A stretch of DNA of 64,000 nt. Origin: Polynucleobacter sp. Its GTDB lineage: Bacteria; Pseudomonadota; Gammaproteobacteria; Burkholderiales; Burkholderiaceae. The position numbers were made by a program, and so were the translations under genes. Location of the stretch: positions 186,001 to 250,000 of the forward strand of contig NZ_JAUXZY010000004.1 of the NCBI RefSeq assembly GCF_030693775.1, given 5' to 3'. Below the pieces are notes generated by a model, which was not told the DNA's origin, ran no database searches, and saw only the letters and a program-made list of their open reading frames with translations. Shown here piece by piece: positions 8,505 to 18,831 of this stretch; positions within the stretch are counted from its first letter, which is position 1, and every line of letters begins with the position of its first letter.

Positions 8505-9061
8505 TGAGTTACTACTTTACTACGAGGAGCTAAAACAGCCCTTGAGGATGGTAGAGCGCTTTTGGGCTGATTGGGCGGCGGACTCACACGGTATTCTTGG
8601 GTATCGTCACGGTATTCTATTTTCCCGCCGCGTAAATGATCGCGCATTTGCATATTTAGTAAACGCTTCATATTGGCATCGCCAAGCAAAATCAGCACTT
8701 CCTGTTTGCCGTTGTAACTAACGTCTCTGCCGAGCCCCTGCATAAACTCATTCGCCAGCCCTTCGCGGCGCTGTCGAAATGTTGCCAGCGATTTTGCGTT
8801 GCCCTTCACTTCAATGAATTGATAGCCCTCTGGATCAACCAGAATGTCGCCCTTATCGCCGGTCACCACAATACTGCCCTTAATCAAGAGAATATCGCCT
8901 TGCAGTTTGTATTTTTGCTCGACCTCATTAATCGATACGGAGTCTGCATTGAGGATCAATGGTTTATCTTGATCTGCCTTTTCAGCTAGCGCAAGACCCG
9001 TGACTAAGCTGAGTCCAAAAAATACAAAAGACATGAGGAGGGAAATCAATCGCGTATCCAT
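8501..9061 (-). CDS. lptA: Periplasmic LPS-bridge protein LptA
   Basis: OstA-type beta-jellyroll protein forming the periplasmic bridge for LPS between LptC and LptD. An N-terminal signal peptide (SLLMSFVFFGLSLVTGLALA, cleavage likely after ALA) is followed by NADSVSINEVEQKYKLQGD and VVTGDKGDILVDPEGYQF, the LptA/OstA pattern. The C terminus is low-complexity and basic. It lies between lptC (5 bp gap) and lptB (4 bp overlap), in the conserved lptCAB order. Length 186 fits. Confidence 0.94.
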   Translation of the reverse strand: MDTRLISLLMSFVFFGLSLVTGLALAEKADQDKPLILNADSVSINEVEQKYKLQGDILLIKGSIVVTGDKGDILVDPEGYQFIEVKGNAKSLATFRQRREGLANEFMQGLGRDVSYNGKQEVLILLGDANMKRLLNMQMRDHLRGGKIEYRDDTQEYRVSPPPNQPKSALPSSRAVLAPRSKVVTQ

Positions 9062-9066
9062 CCGTC

Positions 9067-9708
9067 TTACCGGGTTCCTTGTTGTGCGGGTTCGATGCGC
9101 CCTTTGACTGTGCCAAGTAACTGCATGCTCTGCTTCACATTATCAAATACACCGCCGTCATTCGATTGCATAACAGATAAACCTTGCTCGAGCTCTACCG
9201 GCTTATCCGTTGTGATGATGTCATCATTAATCAAGACCTGAAAGTAGCTCGACTTTGCCAACATATAGGGGCTGGCCTTTTGGGTTTCGTTTGCGCTTTG
9301 TGGCGGCCTGTAGATTTCGACGTTATCGAATAGATCTAAGATAGTTAAATCGCCATCGATGTGACCACGCTGCGCACGAACGGTAACGGGCGCCTTATCT
9401 GGCTGGAAAGATCGCATTCTGGGACGCACAATATCAATCGATGCATCGTCATCGTAATGAATCAACTCTTTACCTAAAATTCGATACTTCGTTTGGCCTT
9501 GCTCGTTGAGGTAGGAGAGTGCCCCATTTTTGATGGTGTAGTCCGGCTCATGCAGGCGTGGACGCTCAATCACATTGATGGGTAAGGGTGTATTTTTTTG
9601 AACTAGCCAAAAGGTGAGCAAAGTCAGTCCACCCATTAGCAGCAAAGGCATTAAGCGAAGAATGGTACGAACAGTGCCCAGCTTGACTTGGGCCATATTG
9701 ACTTGCAT
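9067..9708 (-). CDS. lptC: LPS export system protein LptC
   Basis: Bitopic inner-membrane protein linking LptBFG to LptA. A single N-terminal transmembrane helix (LMPLLLMGGLTLLTFWLVQK) is followed by a periplasmic jellyroll with HEPDYTIKNGALSYLNEQGQ and DLFDNVEIYRPP. Sequence conservation of LptC is low, so the call also rests on its position between kdsC and lptA. The start at 9708 abuts the kdsC stop; an ATG four codons later (MAQVKLG) is equally plausible. Confidence 0.9.
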   Translation of the reverse strand: MQVNMAQVKLGTVRTILRLMPLLLMGGLTLLTFWLVQKNTPLPINVIERPRLHEPDYTIKNGALSYLNEQGQTKYRILGKELIHYDDDASIDIVRPRMRSFQPDKAPVTVRAQRGHIDGDLTILDLFDNVEIYRPPQSANETQKASPYMLAKSSYFQVLINDDIITTDKPVELEQGLSVMQSNDGGVFDNVKQSMQLLGTVKGRIEPAQQGTR

Positions 9709-10281
9709 TTAGTTGCGCGCCTGCGTTAGCAGTGCTTCATAGCGGTTTTGCGCTTTCAGAATGAGATCGCATAGTTCGCGAACCGCGCCGTAGCCACCAG
9801 CCTTGGAAGTAACGAAGTGCGCAAACTCGCGCACGGCCTCGTGTCCTTGGGCGGGGCTAACGCGCAGGCCAGCCTGTTTCATCATCGGTAAATCGGGCCA
9901 GTCATCGCCCATGACAGCGCAATCTGCAGCCGTATGGGCAGTGCGCTTTAGTAATTCACTGAGCGCGATTGCTTTGTTCTCTACCCCCATAAATACATGC
10001 TTAATCCCTAGCTCTTCGCAGCGGGCGAGCACCATTTTGGAGTTTCTGCCGGTAATGACGGCGGTTTCAATGCCGCATTGCTGTAATAACTTAATGCCAA
10101 GCCCATCCTGAATATCAAAGGCCTTCATCAACTCTTTACCATCTTGACCAAAAAATACCTGGCCATTGGTGAGCACGCCATCGACATCTAAAACGAGTAG
10201 CTTGACCTGGGCCGCCCGTTCCCATGCCTGCGGAAATTCCACCGATGGGTTGGTTTGGTGTGGATTAAATGCAATTGGCAT
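9709..10281 (-). CDS. kdsC: 3-deoxy-D-manno-octulosonate 8-phosphate phosphatase
   Basis: HAD-superfamily phosphatase that releases Kdo from Kdo 8-phosphate for lipid A core synthesis. HAD motif I is VKLLVLDVDGVLTNGQVFF, motif II AVITGRN, motif III/IV AVMGDDWPDLPMMKQAGL. The small size (190 residues) with only a beta-hairpin insert is characteristic of KdsC. It is 12 bp after kdsD and directly abuts lptC, completing the kdsD-kdsC-lptCAB operon. Confidence 0.96.
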   Translation of the reverse strand: MPIAFNPHQTNPSVEFPQAWERAAQVKLLVLDVDGVLTNGQVFFGQDGKELMKAFDIQDGLGIKLLQQCGIETAVITGRNSKMVLARCEELGIKHVFMGVENKAIALSELLKRTAHTAADCAVMGDDWPDLPMMKQAGLRVSPAQGHEAVREFAHFVTSKAGGYGAVRELCDLILKAQNRYEALLTQARN

Positions 10282-10293
10282 ACGAATCGTTTC

Positions 10294-11286
10294 TTAAAGG
10301 ACTTTGGCAGCAAACAAGTCGTGCAGATTGAGGGCGCCTAATAAATGGCCATGTGGATCTGTTACAAGCAAATGGTTAATGCGGTGCTTTTCCATCATCT
10401 CAATCGCTTCTTCTGCTAGCAGCTCAGGTGGAATGGTGCGAGGTTTACTGGTAACCGCATCTTTTAGAGTGACCCCAGTCAGGTCAGTTGATTTTTCAAG
10501 CAAGCGGCGCAGATCCCCATCGGTAAAAATACCGGCGACCGTCGAGTCCGAAGCCAGCATGACAACCATCCCCATTTTTTTGGCCGTCATTTCCAAAAGG
10601 GCGGCTGGTAGATTTGCATCAATCGAAATGCTCGGGGTTTCCGCAAGGCTGCGCATCACATCGCTCACATACATCAACTGCTTGCGTCCAAGACGCCCTC
10701 CGGGATGCGAGCGAATAAAGTCCTCCGCCTGAAAACCGCGGGCATCGAGCAAAGCCACTGCCAATGCATCGCCCATCGCAAGGGCGGCTGTTGTGCTGCT
10801 CGTGGGGGCTAGGTTGAGTGGGCAAGCCTCTTTTTCAACGCCGGTATCCAGGTGTGCATCTGCCAATTTCGCTAGCGATGACGCTGGCTTGCCGGTGAGG
10901 GCAATGAGTTTGGCGCCGGTGCGCTTGATGATTGGGATGATGGTTAACAGCTCTGCGGTTTCGCCGGAATTCGAGAGGGCGACAAAGACATCATCGCGCG
11001 TCACCATCCCCAAATCTCCATGACTTGCTTCCGCAGGATGTACAAAAAAAGCGGGGGATCCAGTGGAGGCAAAAGTAGCAGCAATTTTGCGGGCAATGTG
11101 CCCCGATTTGCCAATACCTGAGACCACAATGCGGCCTTTGCACTGTTGTAACAAATGAATGGCTAATGCAAAGGCATCAGCACCGGCGCCTTCAAGGCGG
11201 TTGCGCATTGTAATGAGCGCATCTGCCTCAATCGTGAGGGTATCGCGCGCGAGCTTTAGGATTTGGTCTTGCGTCTTCGCTATCAT
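10294..11286 (-). CDS. kdsD: Arabinose-5-phosphate isomerase
   Basis: Interconverts ribulose 5-phosphate and arabinose 5-phosphate, the first step of Kdo synthesis. It has an N-terminal SIS domain (VVSGIGKSGHIARKIAATF, HPAEASHGDLGMV, LSNSGETAEL) and two C-terminal CBS domains (DVMRSLAETPSI; TIPPELLAEEAIEMMEKHRI). This KdsD/KpsF/GutQ architecture and 330-residue length are standard, and the neighbouring kdsC fixes the role. The start codon is only 11 bp from that of the divergent antiporter gene. Confidence 0.96.
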   Translation of the reverse strand: MIAKTQDQILKLARDTLTIEADALITMRNRLEGAGADAFALAIHLLQQCKGRIVVSGIGKSGHIARKIAATFASTGSPAFFVHPAEASHGDLGMVTRDDVFVALSNSGETAELLTIIPIIKRTGAKLIALTGKPASSLAKLADAHLDTGVEKEACPLNLAPTSSTTAALAMGDALAVALLDARGFQAEDFIRSHPGGRLGRKQLMYVSDVMRSLAETPSISIDANLPAALLEMTAKKMGMVVMLASDSTVAGIFTDGDLRRLLEKSTDLTGVTLKDAVTSKPRTIPPELLAEEAIEMMEKHRINHLLVTDPHGHLLGALNLHDLFAAKVL

Positions 11287-11297
11287 GGGATGAGTAT

Positions 11298-13280
11298 ATG
11301 CCGTCAGTCCTTCAGTTAACCCTCATTTTGCTGGCCTCCGGCGTTGCCGGAGTCCTTATTTTCCGCTATTTTGGCTTGCCGCCAATTTTGGGCTATTTAG
11401 CCATTGGCGTCTTAATCGGGCCAAAGGCCTTCGGAATTGCCAGCGACTCCGAAACAGTGCGCTATTTGGCAGAGTTTGGGGTAGTTTTTTTGATGTTCTC
11501 CATTGGCCTGGAATTTAACCTTCAAAAGCTGCGGGCAATGCGCTCCATCGTATTTGGTTTGGGCGCCAGTCAGGTGCTTCTAACTATGGTTTTGGCCGTA
11601 CTCAGTAGTTTTTTACTGAGCTGGGTCTACCCCATGAGCTGGCAGGCGGCGCTGGCCTTGGGCGGCGCTCTATCCATGTCATCTACTGCCATTGTGACGA
11701 AGTTGCTCTCAGATCGGGGTGAGCTCGAAGCAGGGCATGGCCGTAACGTCATTGGCGTGCTCTTGTTTCAGGATCTGGCAGTCGTCTTTTTACTCATTTT
11801 ACTGCCTGCACTTGGCAAGGATCCAAAAGACCTCTTTTTTGCCTTAGGAATTGCGCTGATCAAGATATCGATTGCCTTATTTTTGATCTTCTTTGTTGGG
11901 CGTCAAATGATGAGCCGGTGGTTTAAGTTGGTTGCGCAATTTCGTTCGCAAGAATTGTTTATGCTCAACTTGCTGTTGATCGTATTAGGCTTTTCTGCGA
12001 TCACGGAGCATTTGGGTTTGTCGCTGGCCTTAGGTGCCTTTTTGGCTGGCATGCTGATTTCAGAAACTCCTTTCCGTCATCAAGTGGAAGAGGATATCAA
12101 GCCTTTCCGCGATGTGCTCTTGGGATTGTTTTTCATCACAGTAGGCATGCTTTTGGATCTGCATGTGATTCTGGATCAATGGGTCTTAGTGCTTGCCCTA
12201 TTGGCGATAATCGTCATCATTAAGTTCGCCATGATCGCTGCATTAGCAAGGGCCTTTGGCGCCAGCGCAGGTGTGGCGATTCGAACTGGTTTGTGTTTAT
12301 GCCAAGCCGGTGAATTTGGTTTTGTGCTCTTGAATCAAATTGATGGCTTGAAATTGATTGACCCAGCACTAAGCCAGGCACTGCTCGCAGCGATGTTGAT
12401 ATCGATGTTTGGGGCGCCCTTCTTGATTCAATATAGCGATCGCATTGCCTTGCGCTTCGCAAGCAGCGAGTGGCTACTGCAGTCCTTGGCCTTAACCCGG
12501 GTAGCGGCAAAAAGTGTTCGACATGAAAACCACATCATTATTTGCGGCTTTGGCCGTGCAGGGCAAAGTCTTGCACGCATGCTCGATCAAGAAAAAATTC
12601 CCTACATTGCATTAGATCTAGATCCTGATCGCGTTGCAGAAGCTAGCATGGCTGGCGATCAGGTGGTTTACGGCGACTCTAGCCGAGAAAATTACTTGGT
12701 GTCGGCAGGCATTGCGCGTGCTAAAGCGGTTGTCGTGACTTTTGCGGATACGGCCGCGAGCTTAAAGGTGCTCTATCAAGTGGAGCGTTTACGCCCGGGT
12801 ATGACCACGCTGGTTCGTACTAAGGATGATTCAGACTTGAAAAAACTGGAGGCAGCGGGTGCAACGGAAGTGGTACCCGAGTTGATTGAGGGCAGCTTGA
12901 TGTTGGCTTCCCACGTGCTGTTGATTATGGGTGTGCCAATGCGCAAAGTGGTGCGCCGCGTAACCGAAGCACGAGAGGCCCGCTATGGCTTATTGCGCGG
13001 TTACTTTCGGGGATCGGAAGGCGATGACTTGGAAGAGAATGATTCTTGGCGTTTACACACGCTGACTTTACTTGCTGGGTCGCATGCAATTGGTAAAACC
13101 CTGCACGAGATTGGCCCAGATTTAGAAGGCGTAGCAATCCAGGCGGTAAGACGCAAAGTCGGCGGTGATGATTACGTGAAACTCCCCCTTAGTCCGGATC
13201 TGTGTCTACTCGAGAACGATATTTTGGTGCTATCGGGCAGCTCTGACTCAACCGATGTCGCCGAAAGCAAACTGCTCTAA
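11298..13280 (+). CDS. Monovalent cation:proton antiporter, KefB/KefC (CPA2) family
   Basis: Inner-membrane transporter exchanging K+ or Na+ for protons. About 12-13 hydrophobic segments fill residues 1-390, including the CPA2 stretches FGLPPILGYLAIGVLIGP, VVFLMFSIGLEFNLQKL and LGAFLAGMLISETPFRHQ. A cytosolic NAD-binding RCK/TrkA-N domain follows (HIIICGFGRAGQSLARML), then a TrkA-C domain ending near residue 655. Length 660 matches E. coli YbaL/KefB. It may be glutathione-gated like KefB/KefC, but no ancillary KefF/KefG gene is nearby, so I leave the symbol empty. It ends 13 bp from the convergent uvrA. Confidence 0.93.
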   Translation: MPSVLQLTLILLASGVAGVLIFRYFGLPPILGYLAIGVLIGPKAFGIASDSETVRYLAEFGVVFLMFSIGLEFNLQKLRAMRSIVFGLGASQVLLTMVLAVLSSFLLSWVYPMSWQAALALGGALSMSSTAIVTKLLSDRGELEAGHGRNVIGVLLFQDLAVVFLLILLPALGKDPKDLFFALGIALIKISIALFLIFFVGRQMMSRWFKLVAQFRSQELFMLNLLLIVLGFSAITEHLGLSLALGAFLAGMLISETPFRHQVEEDIKPFRDVLLGLFFITVGMLLDLHVILDQWVLVLALLAIIVIIKFAMIAALARAFGASAGVAIRTGLCLCQAGEFGFVLLNQIDGLKLIDPALSQALLAAMLISMFGAPFLIQYSDRIALRFASSEWLLQSLALTRVAAKSVRHENHIIICGFGRAGQSLARMLDQEKIPYIALDLDPDRVAEASMAGDQVVYGDSSRENYLVSAGIARAKAVVVTFADTAASLKVLYQVERLRPGMTTLVRTKDDSDLKKLEAAGATEVVPELIEGSLMLASHVLLIMGVPMRKVVRRVTEAREARYGLLRGYFRGSEGDDLEENDSWRLHTLTLLAGSHAIGKTLHEIGPDLEGVAIQAVRRKVGGDDYVKLPLSPDLCLLENDILVLSGSSDSTDVAESKLL

Positions 13281-13293
13281 GGTATTTCTCGGC

Positions 13294-16191
13294 TTAGGCA
13301 GTTACTTTCTTTGCCTTGACTTTGGCGGGCTTTGTTTTAAGCAGTGGGGCAAGGTAGTGACCAGTAAAACTATCTGGATTCTTGGCCACATCTTCAGGAG
13401 TGCCGGTTGCAATAATCAAACCGCCACCAGCGCCGCCCTTCGGCCCTAAATCAATAATCCAGTCTGCGGTTTTAATTACATCCAAATTGTGCTCAATGAT
13501 GACAATCGTATTGCCTTGTTTTTTAAGCGTGTGAATCACAGTCAACAGCAATTGGATGTCATGAAAGTGCAGCCCTGTAGTGGGCTCATCCAAAATGTAG
13601 AGGGTTCTGCCGGTATCGCGTTTCGAGAGCTCCAGCGATAACTTCACACGCTGTGCCTCACCGCCCGATAGTGTCGTTGCACTTTGACCCAGCTTAACGT
13701 AGCCCAAACCCACATCCAGTAAGGTTTTGAGTTTGCGTTTGACTACGGGCACTGCTTCAAAAAATTCATGGGCTTGCTCAATCGTCATTGCCAAGACTTC
13801 GTGAATATTCTTTCCTTTGTAGCGGATGTCTAAAGTTTCGCGGTTGTAGCGCTTACCGTGGCAAACATCACAGGGAACATACACATCGGGCAAAAAGTGC
13901 ATTTCGACTTTGAGAACGCCATCGCCCTCACACGTTTCGCAGCGACCCCCTTTAACGTTGAAAGAGAATCGACCGGCTTCATAGCCACGCTCGCGCGATG
14001 CAGGTACACCAGCAAACAGTTCACGAATGGGTGTAAATAAGCCAGTGTAAGTTGCAGGATTGGACCGCGGTGTACGACCAATCGGTGATTGATCAACGCT
14101 AATCACCTTATCAAAGTGCTCAAGGCCTTCAATCGCTTTGTGCGGCGCTGGCTCTGCATTCGACTTGTAGATATGGTGGGCAACTGCATGATGCAAGGTG
14201 TCATTGATCAGGGTTGATTTGCCAGAGCCCGATACGCCAGTGACGCAGGTCAAAAGTCCTACGGGGATTTCCGCATTCACGGATTGCAAATTATTACCCG
14301 TAGCACCAATGATTTTTAAAAACCGATCACTGGCAGGTATACGCTTTTCAGGTACTTCGATGCGCTCACGCCCAGCTAAATAGGCGCCCGTGAGGGAATT
14401 GGGATTAGCCTCTACTTCGGCGGGCGTGCCCTGCGCCACCACCCGGCCGCCGTGAACACCAGCACCTGGACCAATATCAATCACGTAGTCAGAGGCCCGA
14501 ATCATGTCTTCGTCGTGCTCAACCACGAGCACGCTGTTTCCTAAATCACGCAGGTGCTTGAGTGTGCCAATCAGGCGATCGTTATCGCGCTGATGCAGGC
14601 CAATCGAAGGTTCATCGAGTACATACATCACACCGGTTAGGCCAGAGCCAATTTGCGAGGCGAGGCGAATGCGTTGCGCCTCGCCGCCGGATAGGGTGTC
14701 AGCACTGCGCTCGAGCGAGAGGTAATCGAGGCCAACATCGTTTAAGAAGGTTAAGCGGGAGCTAATCTCCTTCACAATTTTGTCGGCGATTTCTCGTTTT
14801 GCACCTTTGAGCTGGAGAGTTTCAAAATACTCTTTGGCTTCTTTGAGGGGCAGTGCGCTGATTTCAAAAATGCCGCGCGACTGCTTGCCATCGCCTACTT
14901 TGACAAAGCGCGCTTCACGGCGCAAACGGGTCCCATTGCAGTCGGGGCAGGAGCGAATATTTTGATAGCGCGATAATTCTTCGCGCACCGCCATCGATTC
15001 GGTTTCGCGATAACGGCGTTCAAAGTTAGCCACAATCCCTTCGAAAGGATGTTGCCGCACGCTTAACTTGCCGCGTTCATTCAGATACTCAAACGCAATA
15101 TTGGTGTCACCGGATCCCATTAGGACGAGGTCTTGTGCTTTTTTAGACAGGTTCTCAAATGGTTTTTCAATATCAAAGCCGGCATGCTTTGCTAAGGTCT
15201 GTAGCAGCTTGAAATAAAACTGATTGCGGCGATCCCAGCCTTTAATTGCGCCTGAGGCTAGCGATAAATCGGGGTGGGCCACAATGCGCTTGGGATCAAA
15301 AAAGGAGATGTGACCTAAGCCATCGCAAGAAGGGCAGGCGCCCATCGGATTATTAAACGAGAAGAGCCGCGGCTCAAGCTCTTGCAGCGAGTAAGAGCAA
15401 ATTGGGCACGCAAACTTACTGGAGAAAATCGTATCAACCCCGGTGTCCATATCAACAATCATGGCTTTTCCATCCGCTAAGCGCAGAGCTGTTTCAAAGG
15501 ACTCGGCTAAGCGCTGCTGAATATCGGGACGAACTTTAATGCGATCCACTACGACTTCAATCGAATGTTTATCGGTTTTTTTCAGCTTCGGCAGTTGATC
15601 TACTTCAAAGATCTCGGCTTTGGCTGTATTGGTAGTGCCGCCACCCGAGCGCACCCGAAAGCGCACAAAGCCTTGAGCCTGGAGATCCTGAAATAGGTCA
15701 ACAAACTCGCCCTTACGTTCACTCACGACGGGCGCCAAAATCATTAGCTTGGTTTCCGCTGGCAGTGCCATCACCGTATCCACCATTTGCGAAACACTCT
15801 GCGCTGCTAAGGCCAGATTGTGCTCTGGGCAGTGCGGTGTTCCCGCCCTGGCAAACAAGAGTCGCAAATAGTCATGGATTTCCGTGACTGTGCCTACGGT
15901 AGAGCGGGGGTTATGGCTCGTTGCTTTTTGTTCAATCGAGATCGCGGGGGATAGACCTTCGATGACATCCACGTCTGGTTTTTCCATCAGCTGTAGAAAT
16001 TGACGGGCATAAGCAGACAGCGACTCGACGTAGCGGCGCTGCCCCTCGGCATAGAGGGTATCGAATGCCAGCGAGCTTTTACCGGATCCGGAGAGTCCAG
16101 TGAGAACCACTAACTTCTCTCTGGGGATGTCCAGATTGATATTTTTCAGGTTGTGCGTGCGCGCACCGCGGATCTTGATTTCGTTATTCAT
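13294..16191 (-). CDS. uvrA: Excinuclease ABC subunit A
   Basis: Damage-recognition ATPase of nucleotide excision repair. Two ABC ATPase modules are visible: Walker [21 protein letters not shown] and [19 protein letters not shown]; signatures [18 protein letters not shown] and [18 protein letters not shown]. Zinc-finger cysteines occur at CPICSYSLQ ... CPSCDGLG and [16 protein letters not shown] ... [11 protein letters not shown] start it at the ATG at 16191 ([18 protein letters not shown]), giving 965 residues; the frame is open 66 codons further upstream but that part is Arg/Pro-rich, unlike UvrA, and overlaps the divergent MFS gene. The C-terminal tail is Lys-rich. Confidence 0.98.
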   Translation of the reverse strand: MNNEIKIRGARTHNLKNINLDIPREKLVVLTGLSGSGKSSLAFDTLYAEGQRRYVESLSAYARQFLQLMEKPDVDVIEGLSPAISIEQKATSHNPRSTVGTVTEIHDYLRLLFARAGTPHCPEHNLALAAQSVSQMVDTVMALPAETKLMILAPVVSERKGEFVDLFQDLQAQGFVRFRVRSGGGTTNTAKAEIFEVDQLPKLKKTDKHSIEVVVDRIKVRPDIQQRLAESFETALRLADGKAMIVDMDTGVDTIFSSKFACPICSYSLQELEPRLFSFNNPMGACPSCDGLGHISFFDPKRIVAHPDLSLASGAIKGWDRRNQFYFKLLQTLAKHAGFDIEKPFENLSKKAQDLVLMGSGDTNIAFEYLNERGKLSVRQHPFEGIVANFERRYRETESMAVREELSRYQNIRSCPDCNGTRLRREARFVKVGDGKQSRGIFEISALPLKEAKEYFETLQLKGAKREIADKIVKEISSRLTFLNDVGLDYLSLERSADTLSGGEAQRIRLASQIGSGLTGVMYVLDEPSIGLHQRDNDRLIGTLKHLRDLGNSVLVVEHDEDMIRASDYVIDIGPGAGVHGGRVVAQGTPAEVEANPNSLTGAYLAGRERIEVPEKRIPASDRFLKIIGATGNNLQSVNAEIPVGLLTCVTGVSGSGKSTLINDTLHHAVAHHIYKSNAEPAPHKAIEGLEHFDKVISVDQSPIGRTPRSNPATYTGLFTPIRELFAGVPASRERGYEAGRFSFNVKGGRCETCEGDGVLKVEMHFLPDVYVPCDVCHGKRYNRETLDIRYKGKNIHEVLAMTIEQAHEFFEAVPVVKRKLKTLLDVGLGYVKLGQSATTLSGGEAQRVKLSLELSKRDTGRTLYILDEPTTGLHFHDIQLLLTVIHTLKKQGNTIVIIEHNLDVIKTADWIIDLGPKGGAGGGLIIATGTPEDVAKNPDSFTGHYLAPLLKTKPAKVKAKKVTA

Positions 16192-16228
16192 GGTTTTTAG
16201 GCGTAACTTGTTAATATAGCCTTTTCCC

Positions 16229-17407
16229 ATGAATTCTTCCGAACTCCGCTCGACTCTGGCTTTAGCAGGCATATTTGGCCTGCGGATGCTGGGCCTTTTT
16301 CTGCTTTTGCCGGTGTTTAGCCTGCATGCAGAGGGCTTGCCAGGCGGCGATCGCGCCTTTTTGGTGGGATTGTCCCTGGGCATGTTCAATATTGTTCAGG
16401 CCTTTTTTCATATTCCGCTGGGCGCACTGTCGGATCGGATTGGCCGACGCCCGGTTGTGGTGGGGGGTCTGATTTGCTTTGTGCTGGGCGCCCTGATTGC
16501 CGCTAGCCACGATGATTTGCTGTGGATTGGAATTGGTCGTGGACTCATGGGTGCAGGCGCGATTTCTGCGGCGATTTCGGCCTGGGTTGCCGACCTGGTG
16601 AGTGAAAAGGTACGAACCATGGCCATGGCGATTGTGGGCGGCAGCATTGCCATTTCATTTGCCCTCTCCTTGGTCTTGGCTGCGCCGATTTATCGCTGGA
16701 TTAGCTTAGACGGTATGTTTCTATTGTTGGCCGCAATGGGCTTTGTCGCCATTCTGGTTGCGCTTTGGTACGTACCTGCCCCAGAGAAAAAAGCAGCTCC
16801 CCAGCACACCCCGTTTTTTACTATCCTGCGTCGCCCTGAGTTAATGCGCTTGAATGTCGGTGTGTTTGTTCTCAACGCAACCCAGGTGGCGATGTTTTTA
16901 GTCGTACCGCGCTTATTGGTGCAGATGGGCTTTCCACTGTCGCGTCATTGGGAAATCTATCTCCCAGTACTGCTCATTTCTTTTGCGTTAATGGCACCCA
17001 TTTTGGTATTGGGTGAAAAGAAGCAGCGCCTGCGTGTTGCGGTATTAGTGGCTATTGGTCTGCTGTTTATTTCGCAAGCGGTCTTTATTGAGGCCACGAC
17101 CATTTTGCTCATTTCAGCAGCCTTGCTGATTTACTTTGTCGGATTTAATTTACTCGAGGCATTACAGCCCTCCTTGGTATCGCGCTGGGCACAAGACTCC
17201 AAGGGTACGGCACTTGGTATTTACAACACCACCCAGTCCTTAGGACTCTTTTTTGGTGCTGCGGTTGGTGGTTTGGTAACCCAATACTTTGGCGAGTTAT
17301 CGGTATTTATGCTGGGAATGGCGCTCATTTTTGCCTGGCTTATAATTGCATGGTCGATGCGCGAGTTACCAGCAAAAAAGCATGCCCAGGAAACTCCAGC
17401 CGCATAA
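16229..17407 (+). CDS. MFS transporter, drug:H+ antiporter-1 type (YajR-like)
   Basis: Twelve predicted membrane helices in 392 residues. The MFS motif A is clear in [16 protein letters not shown] after helix 2, and the N-terminal [19 protein letters not shown] is typical of YajR-like carriers. It has no C-terminal YAM domain as E. coli YajR has. Substrate unknown; a multidrug or sugar efflux role is only an inference from the subfamily. It is in the same slot between uvrA and ssb as in other Burkholderiales. It is divergent from uvrA, with 37 bp between start codons. Confidence 0.9.
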   Translation: MNSSELRSTLALAGIFGLRMLGLFLLLPVFSLHAEGLPGGDRAFLVGLSLGMFNIVQAFFHIPLGALSDRIGRRPVVVGGLICFVLGALIAASHDDLLWIGIGRGLMGAGAISAAISAWVADLVSEKVRTMAMAIVGGSIAISFALSLVLAAPIYRWISLDGMFLLLAAMGFVAILVALWYVPAPEKKAAPQHTPFFTILRRPELMRLNVGVFVLNATQVAMFLVVPRLLVQMGFPLSRHWEIYLPVLLISFALMAPILVLGEKKQRLRVAVLVAIGLLFISQAVFIEATTILLISAALLIYFVGFNLLEALQPSLVSRWAQDSKGTALGIYNTTQSLGLFFGAAVGGLVTQYFGELSVFMLGMALIFAWLIIAWSMRELPAKKHAQETPAA

Positions 17408-17502
17408 ACAGACAAGTTGACTACTTACCCGCTGTACAAGCCTCATTAATACTAGTGCATTGATTTACATTTTTTTCACATACATTTTCTTCGGGAGACA
17501 TC

Positions 17503-17958
17503 ATGGCTTCGGTAAATAAAGTCATCATCGTGGGTAACATTGGACGGGACCCAGAAACACGTTATATGCCTAGCGGCGACGCAGTAACCAATATTTCAGT
17601 AGCCACATCGGATCGCTATAAAGACAAGCAAACCGGTGAGATGAAAGAAACCACCGAATGGCATCGCGTTGCGTTTTTTGGCAAGCTTGCTGAAATTGCA
17701 GGTCAGTACCTTAAAAAGGGATCGCAGGTCTACGTCGAAGGCCGTTTGCGTACACGTAAGTGGGCTGATGCCAGCGGTCAAGAAAAATACTCCACCGAGA
17801 TTGTGGCGGACTCAATGCAGATGTTGGGCTCGAAGATGTCTGGTGGCGGTGAAGGTGGCGAGAGCTATTCGCGCCCTAAGTCGTCTGAGTCATCGAATTC
17901 CGCACCAGCGCCCACAGCAGCGTCCTTGGGTGCCATGGACGACGATATTCCGTTTTAA
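17503..17958 (+). CDS. ssb: Single-stranded DNA-binding protein
   Basis: Coats single-stranded DNA in replication, recombination and repair. The OB fold begins [20 protein letters not shown] and includes [20 protein letters not shown] and [16 protein letters not shown]; a Gly/Ser-rich linker leads to the acidic tip MDDDIPF that recruits partner proteins. Length 151 is usual. A GGGAGA ribosome-binding site precedes the ATG by 7 bases. The stop lies 4 bp from the convergent queF stop. Confidence 0.98.
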   Translation: MASVNKVIIVGNIGRDPETRYMPSGDAVTNISVATSDRYKDKQTGEMKETTEWHRVAFFGKLAEIAGQYLKKGSQVYVEGRLRTRKWADASGQEKYSTEIVADSMQMLGSKMSGGGEGGESYSRPKSSESSNSAPAPTAASLGAMDDDIPF

Positions 17959-17962
17959 TGAA

Positions 17963-18805
17963 TTACTGTCTGGCGTGGCGAGTGTTGTCAGGCCAGACAG
18001 CGTTGTAATCGGTTCGAAACGGATTGATATCCAGACCACCTCGCCGAGTGTAGCGCGCATAGACCGATAATTTTTCTGGTTTGCACTGCCGCTTAATATC
18101 GCAAAAAATAGTTTCTGCACAGTGCTCATGAAATTCCCCGAGCTCTCGAAACCCAATTAAATAACGCAGCAATCCTTCTTCTTCAATGGGCCTGCCTTGG
18201 TAGCGAATTTGAATGCTGGCCCAGTCGGGTTGTCCAGTTACTGGGCAATTCGATTTCAGTAAATGCGACACCAGGCATTGTTCTATGGGGGAACTCGAGT
18301 GATCTGCCTTCAATAAGGCGGGGTCTGCTTTTACGTTCGGATCAATTTCAATATCAAGGCGATCGAGTAATACCCCATCCATTTCTCGCATACCGCGTTT
18401 TGACAGTTGCTCTGGAGTGAGAATGCGCATCCGAATCGGCGCTCCTGCAACCGCCGATAAATCAGCCACGACTCGCTCCCGCAGGGTTTCTTCATCTGCA
18501 ATGCGTTCACTGTTCAGGCTATTTAAAAACAGTTTGAAGGATTTGGATTCGATCATGCAAGGCGAGTCTGCGGGGATTTCAAACTCAGCTAAGGCGATTT
18601 GCGGCTTCCCTTTTAAATTGAGCCAGCTGAGCTCAAATGCATTCCACAGATCAACGCCAAAAAATGGGAGAGCGCTCTCAGGGCCAAGACCTAACTTCGC
18701 TCGGTTTTCTGCGCGCGGAATCGGAAACAGCACACTGGGATCATAGTGCTGGGGGTATGCAGTTTCTTTACCAAGCGGTAAGTGGGGGGAGTCGGAATAG
18801 CTCAT
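17963..18805 (-). CDS. queF: NADPH-dependent 7-cyano-7-deazaguanine reductase
   Basis: Reduces preQ0 to preQ1 in queuosine synthesis. It is the long two-domain proteobacterial (YqgN/QueF type II) form, 280 residues, in the tunnelling-fold superfamily. The C-terminal domain has the catalytic Cys and Asp in LKSNCPVTGQPDWASIQIRY and the FHEHCAETIFCDI motif; the N-terminal domain carries CMIESKSFKLFLNSLN. No other que genes are in the window. Confidence 0.96.
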   Translation of the reverse strand: MSYSDSPHLPLGKETAYPQHYDPSVLFPIPRAENRAKLGLGPESALPFFGVDLWNAFELSWLNLKGKPQIALAEFEIPADSPCMIESKSFKLFLNSLNSERIADEETLRERVVADLSAVAGAPIRMRILTPEQLSKRGMREMDGVLLDRLDIEIDPNVKADPALLKADHSSSPIEQCLVSHLLKSNCPVTGQPDWASIQIRYQGRPIEEEGLLRYLIGFRELGEFHEHCAETIFCDIKRQCKPEKLSVYARYTRRGGLDINPFRTDYNAVWPDNTRHARQ

Positions 18806-18831
18806 GAAGAATATGGGTCAGGCGCGCCGAA

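Noticed and set aside
16192-16389. Upstream extension of uvrA by 66 codons
   Set aside because: The extension is Arg/Pro-rich, unlike UvrA, and would cover the start of the divergent MFS gene; the ATG at 16191 begins the conserved protein.
17966-18000. CTGTCTGG/CCAGACAG inverted repeat between ssb and queF, considered as a bidirectional terminator
   Set aside because: The 19-base loop is long and neither strand has a T-run after the stem; it lies mostly in queF codons. I could not support a terminator call.
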